Assembly: GCF_051900415.1 (NCBI RefSeq)
Contig: NZ_JBHZGL010000011.1
Location: 1 to 64,000 of the forward strand
Direction: 5' to 3'
DNA from: Frateuria_A sp051900415
GTDB lineage: Bacteria; Pseudomonadota; Gammaproteobacteria; Xanthomonadales; Rhodanobacteraceae
Length of the DNA: 64,000 bases
Within the stretch, counting starts at the first letter, position 1; each line of letters starts with the position of its first letter. Below are positions 18,051 to 27,650 of the stretch, one piece after another. A program made the position numbers and the translations under genes. The notes under the pieces are model-generated. The model was not told the DNA's origin and searched no databases. It saw nothing but the letters and a program-made list of their open reading frames with translations.

Positions 18051-20145
18051 ACCGTCCCAGCGCCTGGACCAGCCGCACCCTGCGGTTGTCCGGCACCTCG
18101 TTGTAAGCCAGTACGTGCAGGTTCTGTGCCACGTGGCGGGTAAAGCGCGCGAGCCACGGGCGAAGCTGCGGCGCGACCAGCAACACGGCCGCTTCGCCGC
18201 TCATTTCCTGCCGGCGCGCGGCGTCGGCGACGCTCTGCTGCAGGCGGTCGGCCAGGCCCGGCTCCACCGCCGCACCGGCCACGCCGCCGCCGGAGAGCGA
18301 ATTCATGAGGATCTGCTCCAGCTCCGGCGCCAGCGTGATAACCGGCACCTCGGTGCCCAGGCCCGTGATCTCCTGCACGATCTGGCGGCCCAGCGCCACG
18401 CGCACGGCGGCGGTGAGCATGCCGGGATCCTGACTCTGGCCCGCGTGCTCCGCCAAGGTTTCGACGATGGTGCGCATGTTGCGGATCGGCACGCGCTCGG
18501 CCAGCAGGTTCTGCAGCACCTTGACCACCACGCCCAGCGCCATGCGCTTGGGCACCAGGTCCTCGACCAGCTTCGGCGCGGTCTGCGCCAGGCGGTCGAG
18601 CAGCTGCTGCACGTCCTGGTGGCTGATCAGCTCATGCGCGTGGGTCTGCAGGATGTGCGACAGGTGCGTGGCGACCACGGTGGCCGGGTCGACCACGGTG
18701 TAGCCCAGGCTTTGCGCCATCTCGCGCTGGCCCTGCTCGATCCATACCGCTTCCAGGCCGAACGCGGGGTCCTTGGTCTGGATGCCCTGCAACGGCCCGT
18801 GCACGCGGCCGGGGTTGATCGCCAGCAGGCGCTCGTTATGCACCTCGGCCTCGCCCATCGGCACGCCCATCAGCGTGACGCGGTAGGTATTGGGTCCCAG
18901 GTCCAGGTTGTCGCGGATGTGCACCGCAGGAACGAGAAAGCCGAACTCCTGCGAGAGCTTGCGGCGCACCGACTTGATCCGCCCCATCAGCTCGCCGCCC
19001 TGGTGGGTGTCCACCAGCGGGATCAGCCGGTAGCCGACCTCCAGGCCCAGCGGATCGACGCTGGCGACATCGTCCCAGCCCAGTTCCATGCGCTCGGCCG
19101 GCACCTGCGCCGCGGCGGCTTCCGGCTGGGCGATCGCTTCGGCCAGCTTCTCCTTGGTCTCGCGCTCGCGCTTGATCATCAGGTATGCCGCGCCGCCACA
19201 GCAGCCGCCCAGCAGCAGGAAGGCGAGGTTGGGCATGCCCGGGATCAGGCCCATCACGCCCAGCACCGCGCCGGCCACCGCCAGCGCGCGAGGCTGGCCG
19301 AACACCTGGCCGAGCACCTGCTTGCCCATGTCCTGCGACTTGGACACGCGGGTGACAATCACCGCGGTGGCGATCGAGAGCATCAGCGCCGGCACCTGCG
19401 CGACCAGGCCGTCGCCGATGGTCAGCAGGGTGTAGGTCTTGGCCGATTCGCCGGCGGGCAGGCCGTGCTGGAACATGCCCACGAAGAAACCGCCGATGAC
19501 GTTTATGAACAGGATCAGGATGCCGGCGGTGGCATCGCCGCGGACGAACTTGGAGGCACCGTCCATCGAGCCGTAGAAGTCCGCTTCCTCGCGCACTTCC
19601 TGGCGCCGCTCGCGGGCCTGTTCCTGGGTGAGCAGGCCGGCGTTGAGATCGGCGTCGATCGCCATCTGCTTGCCGGGCATCGCGTCGAGGGTGAAGCGCG
19701 CGGTCACTTCGGACACGCGGGTGGCGCCCTTGGTGACCACCACGAAATTGATGATGGTGAGGATGGCAAACACCACGAAGCCGACCGCGAAGTTGCCGCC
19801 GATCACGAACTCGCCGAACGCCTCGATCACCTTGCCGGCCGCCCCCGGGCCGTCGTGGCCGTGCAGCAGCACCACGCGGGTCGAGGCGATGTTCAGGGCG
19901 AGACGTAAAAGCGTCGCCATCAGCACGACCGTCGGAAAAGCGGCGAACTCCAGCGGCCGCATCACGTAGATCACCGCCAACAAAATGACGAGCGACAGCG
20001 CGATGTTGAAGCTGAACAGCATGTCCAGCAGGAACGGCGGCATTGGCAGCATGACCATCGCCAGCATGGCCAGCATGACCACCGGCGCGCCGACGCCGCG
20101 GCGTCCGAGCTGCTTGAGAGATTCCATTGCGCCAGCGGCGGCCAT
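18049..20145 (-). CDS. flhA: Flagellar type III export gate protein FlhA
   Basis: 698 residues, normal length. About eight membrane helices in the first about 330 residues include the conserved cytoplasmic FHIPEP-type loop (residues about 145-170, with GATRVSEVTARF and DADLNAGLL). A large cytoplasmic nonameric-ring domain follows. FlhA energises export and docks substrates and chaperones. It follows flhB by 12 bases. Confidence 0.96.
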   Translation of the reverse strand: MAAAGAMESLKQLGRRGVGAPVVMLAMLAMVMLPMPPFLLDMLFSFNIALSLVILLAVIYVMRPLEFAAFPTVVLMATLLRLALNIASTRVVLLHGHDGPGAAGKVIEAFGEFVIGGNFAVGFVVFAILTIINFVVVTKGATRVSEVTARFTLDAMPGKQMAIDADLNAGLLTQEQARERRQEVREEADFYGSMDGASKFVRGDATAGILILFINVIGGFFVGMFQHGLPAGESAKTYTLLTIGDGLVAQVPALMLSIATAVIVTRVSKSQDMGKQVLGQVFGQPRALAVAGAVLGVMGLIPGMPNLAFLLLGGCCGGAAYLMIKRERETKEKLAEAIAQPEAAAAQVPAERMELGWDDVASVDPLGLEVGYRLIPLVDTHQGGELMGRIKSVRRKLSQEFGFLVPAVHIRDNLDLGPNTYRVTLMGVPMGEAEVHNERLLAINPGRVHGPLQGIQTKDPAFGLEAVWIEQGQREMAQSLGYTVVDPATVVATHLSHILQTHAHELISHQDVQQLLDRLAQTAPKLVEDLVPKRMALGVVVKVLQNLLAERVPIRNMRTIVETLAEHAGQSQDPGMLTAAVRVALGRQIVQEITGLGTEVPVITLAPELEQILMNSLSGGGVAGAAVEPGLADRLQQSVADAARRQEMSGEAAVLLVAPQLRPWLARFTRHVAQNLHVLAYNEVPDNRRVRLVQALGR

Positions 20146-20157
20146 GCGTCGTTCCCC

Positions 20158-21294
20158 TTAGATCTTGTAAGGGCCCATCAGGTCAGGATCGACCTCGGGC
20201 CTGGGCGCCGGCGGCGGCTCGTCGCCGCGTGCCGTCGCCTGCTTCAACTGGTAGACGTAGGCCAGCACCTGCGCCACCGCCACGTACAGCGAGACCGGGA
20301 TTTCCCGGCCCAGCGAGGTAGTGGCATACAAGGCGCGTGCCAGCGGCGGGGCCTCGACCATCGGGATGCGGTGGCCGCTCGCCACCAGGCGGATCTGCTG
20401 GGCCAGCACGTCCACGCCCTTGGCGATCACGCGCGGCGCGCCTGCGCCGTTTTCGTCGTATTTCAGTGCGACCGCGAAGTGGGTCGGGTTGGTGACGATG
20501 ACGTCCGCCTTGGGCAGGTCCTGCATCATGCGGCGGCGCGACATCTCGAACTGCACCTGGCGGATGCGGCCCTTGAGCTCCGGGTTGCCCTCGGTCTCCT
20601 TGGACTCGTCCTTGAGTTCCTGGCGGGTCATGCGCAGGCGCTTGGCGTGATCGAACTTCTGGTACAGCGCGTCCGCGCCGCCGATCAATGCCAGGAGTGC
20701 GCCGAACAGCAGCGCCGAACGGCCCAGCAGCGACATCGCGCGCGCCACGCCGAGCGCCACATCCGCACGGCCCAACGCCTGCAGCTCGTCCACCGAGTGC
20801 TTGAGCAGCAGCGCCAGCGCGCCGCCGATGAAGAGCAGCTTGACCAGCGACTTGACCAGCTCGACCAGCCCGCGCATGGAAACCAGGCGACCCAGGCCGG
20901 TGACCGGGTTGAGCCGGTCGAACTTCGGCTGCAGCGCCTGGCCGCTGAAGTGGATGCCGCCCAGCAGCACCGGGGCGGCCAGCGCGGCCACGATCGTCGC
21001 CAGCGCGACCGGCATCAGCAGCATCAGCGCCTCGCGCACCGCCATGCCGAGCACGCGCCCGGGCAGTGCGTCGGAGAACAGCGCCTCGCGGCTGTAGGAA
21101 AGGCCCAGGCTGTAGATGGTGCGGGCGTGCGCCATGGCACCTTCGCTGCCCGAGAGCAGCGCGGCCACGCCGGCCAGCACCACCAGCGCGCCGGAAAGGT
21201 CGCGCGATCGCGGTATGTCGCCTTTTTCGCGGGCCTCTTTAAGTCGTTTTTCTGAGGGTTGTTCGGTGCGTTCCTGGTCGTCGTTCTCGGCCAT
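20158..21294 (-). CDS. flhB: Flagellar export switch protein FlhB
   Basis: 378 residues. A charged N terminus (ERTEQPSEKRLKEAREKG) precedes four membrane helices and a cytoplasmic domain. NPTH at 269-272 is the self-cleavage site that lets the export apparatus switch from rod/hook to filament substrates, in response to FliK. A Pro-rich tail of about 25 residues ends the protein. It starts four bases after fliR. Confidence 0.96.
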   Translation of the reverse strand: MAENDDQERTEQPSEKRLKEAREKGDIPRSRDLSGALVVLAGVAALLSGSEGAMAHARTIYSLGLSYSREALFSDALPGRVLGMAVREALMLLMPVALATIVAALAAPVLLGGIHFSGQALQPKFDRLNPVTGLGRLVSMRGLVELVKSLVKLLFIGGALALLLKHSVDELQALGRADVALGVARAMSLLGRSALLFGALLALIGGADALYQKFDHAKRLRMTRQELKDESKETEGNPELKGRIRQVQFEMSRRRMMQDLPKADVIVTNPTHFAVALKYDENGAGAPRVIAKGVDVLAQQIRLVASGHRIPMVEAPPLARALYATTSLGREIPVSLYVAVAQVLAYVYQLKQATARGDEPPPAPRPEVDPDLMGPYKI

Positions 21295-21298
21295 GACA

Positions 21299-22069
21299 TC
21301 AGCCTCCGACCAGTTCGTGCATCAGCGACCAGGCGCTGTCCTGCAGCGTTTCGAACGCACCCGGCAACGCGCGCAGGCCCATCCACAGCGCAAGCGAGCC
21401 CAGGCACAGGGTGATCGGGAAGCCGACCGCGAACAGGTTCATCGACGGTGCCGCGCGGCTGATCGCGGCAAAGCCGATGTTCACCACCAACAGCGCCGTG
21501 ACCGCCGGCAATGCCACGCGCACGGCGCCGGCGAACAAGTGCGTGCCGAACAGCACCACCGCGTGCAGCCCCTCCGCGCTGATCGCCACCGGGCCAGGCG
21601 GCAGCGTCTGGAAGCTGTCAGCGAGCAACTGGATCAACCGCAGATGCCCGTTGAGCGCCAGGAACAGCAGCGTCACCAGCACCATGTAGAACTGGCTGAG
21701 CACCGGCGTGCTGCCGCCACCGCCGGGGTTGACCACCTCGGCGAAGCCCAGGCTCATGCCCTGCCCCACCAGCTCGCCGCCGAACGCCACCGCCTCGAAC
21801 ACCAGCTTCAGCACGAAGCCGACCGAAGCGCCGATCAGGATCTGGCCCACCATGGTCGCCACGCCGGTGGCGCTGAACGGATCGACCGCCGCCGGCGCGA
21901 GCGGCGCCAGCACCAGCGTGAGCATCACGACGAGCCCGACCCGGATACGTGCGGGAATCACGCCGGAGCCCAGCACCGGCGCGATCAGGCACAGGCCGCC
22001 GACGCGGCCCATCGCCCACAGCAGGCCGCCCAGCCAGTTCTCCAGTTGGGCGAGGTCCACCGTACTCAT
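21299..22069 (-). CDS. fliR: Flagellar export gate protein FliR
   Basis: 256 residues with about six hydrophobic segments, the usual FliR length. Recognisable stretches are LRIGLVV-like IRVGLVVMLTLVLAP and the GEL(V/I)G-QGMSLGFAEVVNP loop around residue 95-115. FliR forms the export gate with FliP and FliQ. It lies 15 bases after fliQ. Confidence 0.94.
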   Translation of the reverse strand: MSTVDLAQLENWLGGLLWAMGRVGGLCLIAPVLGSGVIPARIRVGLVVMLTLVLAPLAPAAVDPFSATGVATMVGQILIGASVGFVLKLVFEAVAFGGELVGQGMSLGFAEVVNPGGGGSTPVLSQFYMVLVTLLFLALNGHLRLIQLLADSFQTLPPGPVAISAEGLHAVVLFGTHLFAGAVRVALPAVTALLVVNIGFAAISRAAPSMNLFAVGFPITLCLGSLALWMGLRALPGAFETLQDSAWSLMHELVGG

Positions 22070-22084
22070 TACTTGGCCGCCCCG

Positions 22085-22354
22085 TTACTTGACTGCACCG
22101 GGCAGCCCCTCGATCAGTTGCCGGGTGAACTGCACCAGCGTGCGCAGCATCCACGGGCCGGTGATCAGCGCGACCACCGCCATGGCGATGAGCTTGGGGA
22201 TGAACGAGAGGGTCATCTCGTTGATCTGCGTGGCCGCCTGGATCACGCCCACCAGCAGGCCCACGGCCAGCGCGGTGAGCAGCAGCGGCGCGGCGACCAG
22301 GATCGCCACGTAGAGCGCGTGCTGGCCGAATTGGATGACGGATTCAGGGGTCAT
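22085..22354 (-). CDS. fliQ: Flagellar export gate protein FliQ
   Basis: 89 residues with two membrane helices, typical of FliQ. The sequence has the conserved APLLLTALAVGLLVGVIQAA first helix and QINEMTLSFIPK loop. It is separated from fliP by about 210 bases of REP-like sequence, which is unusual for these normally tight neighbours. Confidence 0.94.
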   Translation of the reverse strand: MTPESVIQFGQHALYVAILVAAPLLLTALAVGLLVGVIQAATQINEMTLSFIPKLIAMAVVALITGPWMLRTLVQFTRQLIEGLPGAVK

Positions 22355-22399
22355 GGGTTCAGGGCGTGGACCAGGAGAACGGGGAAGACAGCGCGCGGC

Positions 22400-22560
22400 T
22401 CGCGCCCGAGTCCTTCCTCCGCGAAGGCGGGGGAAGGTGCCGACAGGCGGATGGGGCGGTCTTGGCGCAAAGCTTCACTCGCAGGTTCCCCGCAAGACTT
22501 CCCCCATCCGCCCTTCGGGCACCTTCCCCCGCGCGCGGGGGAAGGCTCGGCGTGGTGGCC
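22400..22560. repeat. REP-like palindrome pair between fliP and fliQ
   Basis: Two copies of the GGGGGAAGGTGCC / GGCGGATGGGG element in opposite orientation, each with a CCTTCC...GGAAGG stem. The element fills the fliP-fliQ gap. It could fold into strong mRNA hairpins and make fliQ expression lower than fliP. Confidence 0.85.
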
Positions 22561-22564
22561 TGCG

Positions 22565-23404
22565 TCACGTGTAGAAGCTCCCCGCCAGCGTGCCGATCAA
22601 CAGCGTCCAACCATCCACCAGCACGAACAGCATGATCTTGAACGGCAGCGAGATGATCATCGGCGAGACCATCATCATGCCCATCGACATCAGCACGCTG
22701 GCGACCACCAGATCGATGATCAGGAACGGTATGAACAGCAGGAAGCCCATCTGGAACGCGGTCTTGAGCTCGGAGGTCAGGAACGCCGGCATCGCCACGC
22801 GGAACGGCACGTCATCCTTGCTGGCGTAGGGCTTCTCCTTGGCCAGCTGGGTAAAGAGCTGCAGGTCGGCATCACGCGTCTGGTCCAGCATGAAGCGCTT
22901 GAACGGCGCACTGGCGGCGGGCAGCGCCTGCTCGGCGGTCATCTGGCCGTCCATGTATGGCTTGACGCCATCGCTGTAGGCCTTGTTGAACACCGGGCCC
23001 ATGACGAACATCGTCAGGAACAGCGCCAGCCCCAGCAGCACCTGGTTGGGCGGCGTCGACTGCGTGCCCAGCGCCTGGCGCAGGAAGCCCAGCACGATGA
23101 TGATCCGTGTGAACGAGGTCATCATCAAAAGGATCGCCGGCAGCAGCGTCAGGACCGTCATCAGGCCCAGCAACTGCAGCGAGAGCGTCCAGTTCTTCGC
23201 GCCGCCCGGCGCGTCGTGCACGGTCAGCACGGGGATGCCGCCACCGGACAGGGTGGGGCTTGCCGGCATGCTCAGCGCGGGTGCGGGCGTGGTTGGCGCG
23301 GGCGCCGCCTGCGCGAAGGCGAACAGCGGCAACAGCATCAGCAACAGGGCGAGCACCCAGCGCGCGCCGCGGAACGGCATCACTTTCAACACCTGCGATT
23401 TCAC
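22565..23404 (-). CDS. fliP: Flagellar export gate protein FliP
   Basis: 279 residues from a GTG at 23404 that overlaps the fliO stop (GTGA); an ATG eight codons downstream is possible. An N-terminal signal sequence, characteristic of FliP, is followed by a short Pro/Ala stretch and four membrane helices. Conserved blocks include MMTSFTRIIIVLGFLRQALG and MSMGMMMVSPMIISLPFKIM. FliP forms the core pore with FliQ and FliR. Confidence 0.95.
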   Translation of the reverse strand: MKSQVLKVMPFRGARWVLALLLMLLPLFAFAQAAPAPTTPAPALSMPASPTLSGGGIPVLTVHDAPGGAKNWTLSLQLLGLMTVLTLLPAILLMMTSFTRIIIVLGFLRQALGTQSTPPNQVLLGLALFLTMFVMGPVFNKAYSDGVKPYMDGQMTAEQALPAASAPFKRFMLDQTRDADLQLFTQLAKEKPYASKDDVPFRVAMPAFLTSELKTAFQMGFLLFIPFLIIDLVVASVLMSMGMMMVSPMIISLPFKIMLFVLVDGWTLLIGTLAGSFYT

Positions 23405-23781
23405 GACTTGCCTTTCCAGCGCGACAGCAGTTGCGCGAAGTTGGGAGCGGCCGGCAGCGGTGCCGGCGGGTTGGCGTCGACCGGAGCCTCGCCCTCATAC
23501 ACGTGCAGCGTGCGCAGGCCGCCCTGCCCCACACCGACCAGCAGGCGCTTGCCGTCGGCGTCGATCAGCAGCACGCGTTCGCGCGCGCCGACGGCCATCG
23601 ATTCCACGCAGCGCAGGCGCCGGCCACCGGGCAGGTTGCGCGACTGCAGGCGGCGGCTCATCCAGCCGGCCACGAAGATCAGCGCGATCACCGCGGCGAG
23701 GCTCAGGAGCACGCGCAGCAGCTCGCCGCCGACATTGATGTCGGAGGCAGCGGCGGGGGCGGCAAAGATCAGGGCGAGCAT
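23401..23781 (-). CDS. fliO: Flagellar export gate assembly protein FliO
   Basis: 126 residues. A short hydrophobic N terminus, one strong membrane helix at about 20-42 and a small cytoplasmic domain (RERVLLIDADGKRLLVGV) match FliO/FliZ-family proteins, which help FliP assemble. Located between fliN and fliP, overlapping fliP by four bases. Confidence 0.88.
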   Translation of the reverse strand: MLALIFAAPAAASDINVGGELLRVLLSLAAVIALIFVAGWMSRRLQSRNLPGGRRLRCVESMAVGARERVLLIDADGKRLLVGVGQGGLRTLHVYEGEAPVDANPPAPLPAAPNFAQLLSRWKGKS

Positions 23782-23785
23782 GGAA

Positions 23786-24121
23786 TCAACGCAGCTTGCG
23801 CACGCGCTCGGCCGGGCTGACCACGTCGGTCAGGCGGATGCCGAACTTCTCGTTGATCACCACCACCTCGCCGTGCGCGACCAGGGTGCCGTTGACGAAC
23901 ACGTCCAGCGGCTCGCCGGCGGCGCGGTCCAGCTCCACCACCGAACCCTGGTTGAGCTGCAGCAGGTTGCGGATGCTGATGCGGGTGCGACCGACCTCCA
24001 TGGCGACCGTCACCGGCACGTCCAGGATCATGTCCAGGTTGACATCGCCACCCTCGACGGCAAAACCGTTCAGGGCGTCGGATTCGATGCGGTCGGCGAC
24101 CGCGGCGTCGTTGGCAGTCAT
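23786..24121 (-). CDS. fliN: Flagellar motor switch protein FliN
   Basis: 111 residues. The C-terminal SpoA domain is clear (LDMILDVPVTVAMEVGRTRI, then LNQGSVVELDR and INEKFGIRLTDVV). FliN forms the bottom of the C-ring and binds CheY-P and FliH. It overlaps fliM by four bases (ATGA). Confidence 0.96.
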   Translation of the reverse strand: MTANDAAVADRIESDALNGFAVEGGDVNLDMILDVPVTVAMEVGRTRISIRNLLQLNQGSVVELDRAAGEPLDVFVNGTLVAHGEVVVINEKFGIRLTDVVSPAERVRKLR

Positions 24122-25131
24122 GCGCTTTTCTTCTCTGTGAACTCGCCGGACGCGCGCCGTTCGCGGCGGCCGACATGGGACTGGAACTGGATCGCCGTCT
24201 GGCCGTTGGCCTGGCCGTAGCGACCGCGGAACACCGGCACGTCTTCAGCGAAGACGGTGCACAGCTCGGGCAGCGTCACCGGGATCACGTCGCCCGGGCG
24301 CAGCTGCAGGAACTCGCCGATCGACAGTTGCGCCTCAAGCAGCAACGAGCTCAGCTCCACCTCGGCGTCGAGCACTTCCTCGTGCAGGTGCTCGGTGAAG
24401 CGGTCGTCGCGGTCGGCCAGGTCGCTCTGCACGCCGGCGTCGAGCAGCGTGCGGATCGGCTCGACCATCGCGTAAGGGAGCGTCAGGTGGATCTCGCCGC
24501 CGCCGCCGTCGAGCTCGACATGGAAGCGCGAGATCACTACCGTCTCGGTCGGGCTGACGATGTTGGCGAACTGCGGGTTGATCTCGGAGTTGATGTACTC
24601 GAACTCCAGCGGCAGCACCGGATTCCACGCCTCGCTCATGGCGCCGAACAGTTCGGTGAGCATGATCTGGATCACGCGGTTTTCGATCGCGCTGAAATCG
24701 CGGCCCTCGATGCGCGCGTGGAAGCGACCGTCGCCGCCGAAGAAGTTGTCGATCACCGTGAACACCAGCCGCGGCTCGAACACCACCAGCGCGGTGCCGC
24801 GCAGCGGCTTGATGCGCACCAGGTTGAGGTTGCTCGGCACCGCCAGGCTGTGCACGTACTCGGCGAACTTGACCATCTTCACGCCCAGCACCGACACCTC
24901 GCAGCTCTTGCGCAGGACGTTGAACACGCCCAGGCGGAAGAAACGCGCGAAGCGGTCGTTGACCATCTCCAGCGTCGGCAGGCGGCCGCGCACGATGCGG
25001 TCCTGCTGGGTGAAGTCGTAGGCCTGCACCGCCTCGGTCGGCGGCGGCTCGTCCTCGCCGGTGGCGACGCTGCCGCCGGTGACGCCATCCAGCAGCGCGT
25101 CGATTTCGTCCTGGGAAAGCAGGTCGCTCAT
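24118..25131 (-). CDS. fliM: Flagellar motor switch protein FliM
   Basis: 337 residues. The N-terminal peptide LLSQDEIDALLDGV is the CheY-P-binding segment. A CheC-like middle domain (about 45-230) and a C-terminal SpoA domain (SIGEFLQLRPGDVIPV) follow. FliM links CheY-P to the direction of rotation. It sits 10 bases after fliL. Confidence 0.96.
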   Translation of the reverse strand: MSDLLSQDEIDALLDGVTGGSVATGEDEPPPTEAVQAYDFTQQDRIVRGRLPTLEMVNDRFARFFRLGVFNVLRKSCEVSVLGVKMVKFAEYVHSLAVPSNLNLVRIKPLRGTALVVFEPRLVFTVIDNFFGGDGRFHARIEGRDFSAIENRVIQIMLTELFGAMSEAWNPVLPLEFEYINSEINPQFANIVSPTETVVISRFHVELDGGGGEIHLTLPYAMVEPIRTLLDAGVQSDLADRDDRFTEHLHEEVLDAEVELSSLLLEAQLSIGEFLQLRPGDVIPVTLPELCTVFAEDVPVFRGRYGQANGQTAIQFQSHVGRRERRASGEFTEKKSA

Positions 25132-25141
25132 GGGCGATGCC

Positions 25142-25651
25142 TCACTGCATCACGAAGCTGGTGAAGTACAACGCGTCGATGCCCGGCTTGCCGGTCCGCG
25201 CCTGGACGATCTTGCGCACCGCCTCCAGCGCCTCGGTCTGCAGCTTCTGCTTGCCGGCCGGGTCGCTGAGGATGGAGTAGCTCTGGCGGCTGAACAGCAT
25301 CACCAGGGCGTTGCGCACGACGGGGTCGACGCCCTTGACGGTGTCCAGCGCAGCCTGGTCGTGCGACATCAGCGTGACGCCGACCTGCAGGTAGCGCATG
25401 GCGTCGTCATCGCGGAAATTGACCACGAAGGCCGGGTCCAGCGGCAGGAAGAACTCCGGTTGGGTCTTGGTCGGCGCGACGACACCGCCTTCCTTGTCGG
25501 TGGCCGCGGCGGCGGGCTTGTCGTGTCCGCGCGCGGCGAACAGATAGGCGCATGCGCCGGACACCGCCAGCAGCGCCACTACCAGGCCGATCACCAGCGG
25601 CGAGCGCTTCTTCTTCGCCGGCGCCACCGCTTCCTGTTCCGTACTTGCCAT
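25142..25651 (-). CDS. fliL: Flagellar basal body-associated protein FliL
   Basis: 169 residues. A short cytoplasmic N terminus with KKKRS precedes a membrane helix at about 19-39, and a periplasmic stomatin-like domain follows (FLPLDPAFVVNF, YLQVGVTLM). FliL surrounds and stabilises stators. It is the first gene after the REP-filled gap, with a perfect sigma-54 promoter upstream, and so starts the fliLMNOPQR-flhB-flhA series. Confidence 0.93.
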   Translation of the reverse strand: MASTEQEAVAPAKKKRSPLVIGLVVALLAVSGACAYLFAARGHDKPAAAATDKEGGVVAPTKTQPEFFLPLDPAFVVNFRDDDAMRYLQVGVTLMSHDQAALDTVKGVDPVVRNALVMLFSRQSYSILSDPAGKQKLQTEALEAVRKIVQARTGKPGIDALYFTSFVMQ

Positions 25652-25716
25652 GCCTCAACCTCGGTTGTCGTTTTTCTTCGGCTGGCACCCGGGGCGCCGC
25701 CTTGCACGGGCCTCGT

Positions 25717-25732
25717 TGCAATCCGCGTGCCA
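25717..25732 (-). promoter_or_regulatory. Sigma-54 promoter of the fliL operon
   Basis: On the minus strand TGGCAC at 25732-25727 and TTGCA at 25721-25717 are separated by five bases, an exact -24/-12 match (TGGCACG-N4-TTGCA). It lies about 70 bases upstream of the fliL start, as expected for a FleQ/RpoN-controlled export operon. Confidence 0.85.
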
Positions 25733-25879
25733 CGGCGCAAAGCGTTGGTCCTGCGGGGTTTGCGGCGGGCGTGGCGCTTTCTTGACGCGTGCCGGGGAAC
25801 GGGCGCGTCGCGATCACGGCGGGCGCCTGGAAATCGGCGGGGGCGTGAAGGGGCGGATGGTGGGCGGGGGGCTTTTCGC

Positions 25880-26440
25880 AAGGCCTCCCCCATCCGCCCT
25901 TCGGGCACCTTCCCCCGTGAACGGGGGAAGGATCGAAATCGTGGCGCCCGCGCCCGAGTCCTTCCCCCGCGAACGCGTTGGGAGGGGAAGGATCGAAGTC
26001 GCGCCGCCCGAGCGCGAGTCCTTCCCCCGCGAACGCGGGGGAAGGTGCCGACAGGCGGATGGGGGCGCTTTTGGGCGGGATACCGGACTCACACCGTGGT
26101 GCATGAGCGTCAGGCGTGCGACGAGAGGCGCGTCGCGATCACGGCGAGGGCGTGAAGGGGCGGATGGCGGATGGGCGGCTTTTCGCAAGGCCTCCCCCAT
26201 CCGCCCTTCGGGCACCTTCCCCCGTGAACGGGGGAAGGATCGAAATCGCGGCGCCCGCGCCCAGACCCTCCTCCGCGAACGCGGGGGGAGGGGAAGGATC
26301 GAAGTCGCAGCGCCCGTGCCCGAGTCCTTCCCCCGCGAACACGGGGAAGGGAAGGATCGAAATCGCGGCGCCCGTGCCCGAGTCCTTCCCCCGCGAAGGC
26401 GGGGGAAGGTGCCGACAGGCGGATGGGGGCGCTTTTGGGC
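25880..26440. repeat. Array of REP-like palindromes between fliK and fliL
   Basis: About 560 bases contain repeated CCTTCCCCCGCGAACGCGGG-type palindromes with the flanks GGTGCCGACAGGCGGATGGGGG and GGTGCCCGAAGGGCGGATGGGGG, plus alternating ATCGAA(A/G)TCGCGGCGCCCG spacers. Several units are near-identical. The whole gap 25652-26575 has no credible gene apart from the sigma-54 promoter at its right-to-left exit. Confidence 0.85.
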
Positions 26441-26575
26441 GGGATACCGGACTCACACGGCGGTGCATGCATGCCGGCGTGCGACGAGCACGCTTCGGCG
26501 CCTGCACTCAGCGCGAACGGATCTCAGCCCCGTTCACCGTGGACGTAGTCCAAGCGGAGTCGAGGGGGTGAGCCC

Positions 26576-27583
26576 TCAGGCAAACGTATCGAGCATCCCG
26601 AGCGCCGCGACCGGCGTGCTCGCCATTACGGCCGGCTCGGCCTCAATCTCTCCGATCGTCCCGCTCGCCTCGCCGCCGCGCCCGCCTTCACCCTGCTGCT
26701 GGCGCTGTCCCACGTCCGCCTGGCCGAGCGCCAGGCCGTGCTGGGCCAGCAACGCGTCAAGCTGTGGCAGCGTCTGCTGGACAGCGTGCACGGCCGCCGG
26801 ATGCTGCACGGCGAAGCTCACGTCGACGCGGTCGTGGTTCATGCTGACCTTGACGTCGACCGCCCCCAGGTCCTCCGGATGCAGGCGGATGCGCGCCTGC
26901 TTGACGTCCTGCAGGCCCAGCCAGACCACGTGCTGGCCCAACTCCTGCGCGAACGCCGGTGTGCCGGCCGGGCTGGCGACACTGAGGCTGTGCGCCGGGG
27001 CGACGGTCGTGGCGGCCTCGGGGGCCGGCATCGGGTTGGCGGACAGGCTGCCGAGCTGCGCCAGGTCGATCGGGGCGTCTTTTTGCTCGGCGGGCTTGGC
27101 GATCATCGGCGCCAGCGCTTTGGCATCGACGTTGATCGAGGGCTTGGCCGCCGCCGCGGTGGCCGCGGTGTTGGCGAGCAACACCATCGCGGCCGGTGTT
27201 TTCACGTCGGTGCCGGCGGTCACCGACTTGTTCGCCGCATGGGCCACCATGCCGGCCGCAGTCAGCGGCTTGGCCGGTGCGGCCTGCCCGATCAGCGCGA
27301 GCATGGCGGCGGCCAGTGCGGCAGCGTCCGGGTTGCCCTCGTCCTTCGCGGGTGCTTCGGCCGGCTTCTGCGTTTCGGCTTTTGCCGGCGACTTTGCCGT
27401 CGCCGCCTCGTGCTGGGCGTCGTCCTGCGACGGCTTGTCCTGCGCCTGCCCGTGCTGCTGGCGGGCGGCATCCAGGTGGCGGTCGAAGCGGCTCTCGTCC
27501 GCCTGGGAAGCAGGACTGGCGGCGGTTCGGGCCGGCGGCGGGGTCGGCTGGACGGGGTTCACGGCGGCGGTGGTCGCGCTCAT
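26576..27583 (-). CDS. fliK: Flagellar hook-length control protein FliK
   Basis: 335 residues from the ATG at 27583 (AGAGGA seven bases upstream). The first about 210 residues are Ala/Pro/Gln-rich and of low complexity, as usual. The C-terminal substrate-specificity domain is visible in LHPEDLGAVDVKVSMNHDRV and in the following helix ending PQLDALLAQHGLALGQADV. FliK measures the hook and triggers the FlhB switch. It has its own sigma-54-like promoter just after fliJ. Confidence 0.9.
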   Translation of the reverse strand: MSATTAAVNPVQPTPPPARTAASPASQADESRFDRHLDAARQQHGQAQDKPSQDDAQHEAATAKSPAKAETQKPAEAPAKDEGNPDAAALAAAMLALIGQAAPAKPLTAAGMVAHAANKSVTAGTDVKTPAAMVLLANTAATAAAAKPSINVDAKALAPMIAKPAEQKDAPIDLAQLGSLSANPMPAPEAATTVAPAHSLSVASPAGTPAFAQELGQHVVWLGLQDVKQARIRLHPEDLGAVDVKVSMNHDRVDVSFAVQHPAAVHAVQQTLPQLDALLAQHGLALGQADVGQRQQQGEGGRGGEASGTIGEIEAEPAVMASTPVAALGMLDTFA

Positions 27584-27630
27584 GGGCACTTCCTCTCAAG
27601 GCTTCAAACAGCGTGCTGTCGATAGACGCC

Positions 27631-27646
27631 AGCAAACTTCGCGCCA
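27631..27646 (-). promoter_or_regulatory. Probable sigma-54 promoter of fliK
   Basis: On the minus strand TGGCGC at 27646-27641 and TTGCT at 27635-27631 are five bases apart; the essential GG and GC pairs are kept, with one mismatch from TGGCAC. It sits in the fliJ-fliK gap about 50 bases before the fliK ATG. Confidence 0.65.
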
Positions 27647-27650
27647 AGCC

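Noticed and set aside
25880..26440. Possible CRISPR array
   Set aside because: Repeats are palindromic, unequal and irregularly spaced, the spacers are themselves repeated, and no cas gene is near; they are REP-like elements.
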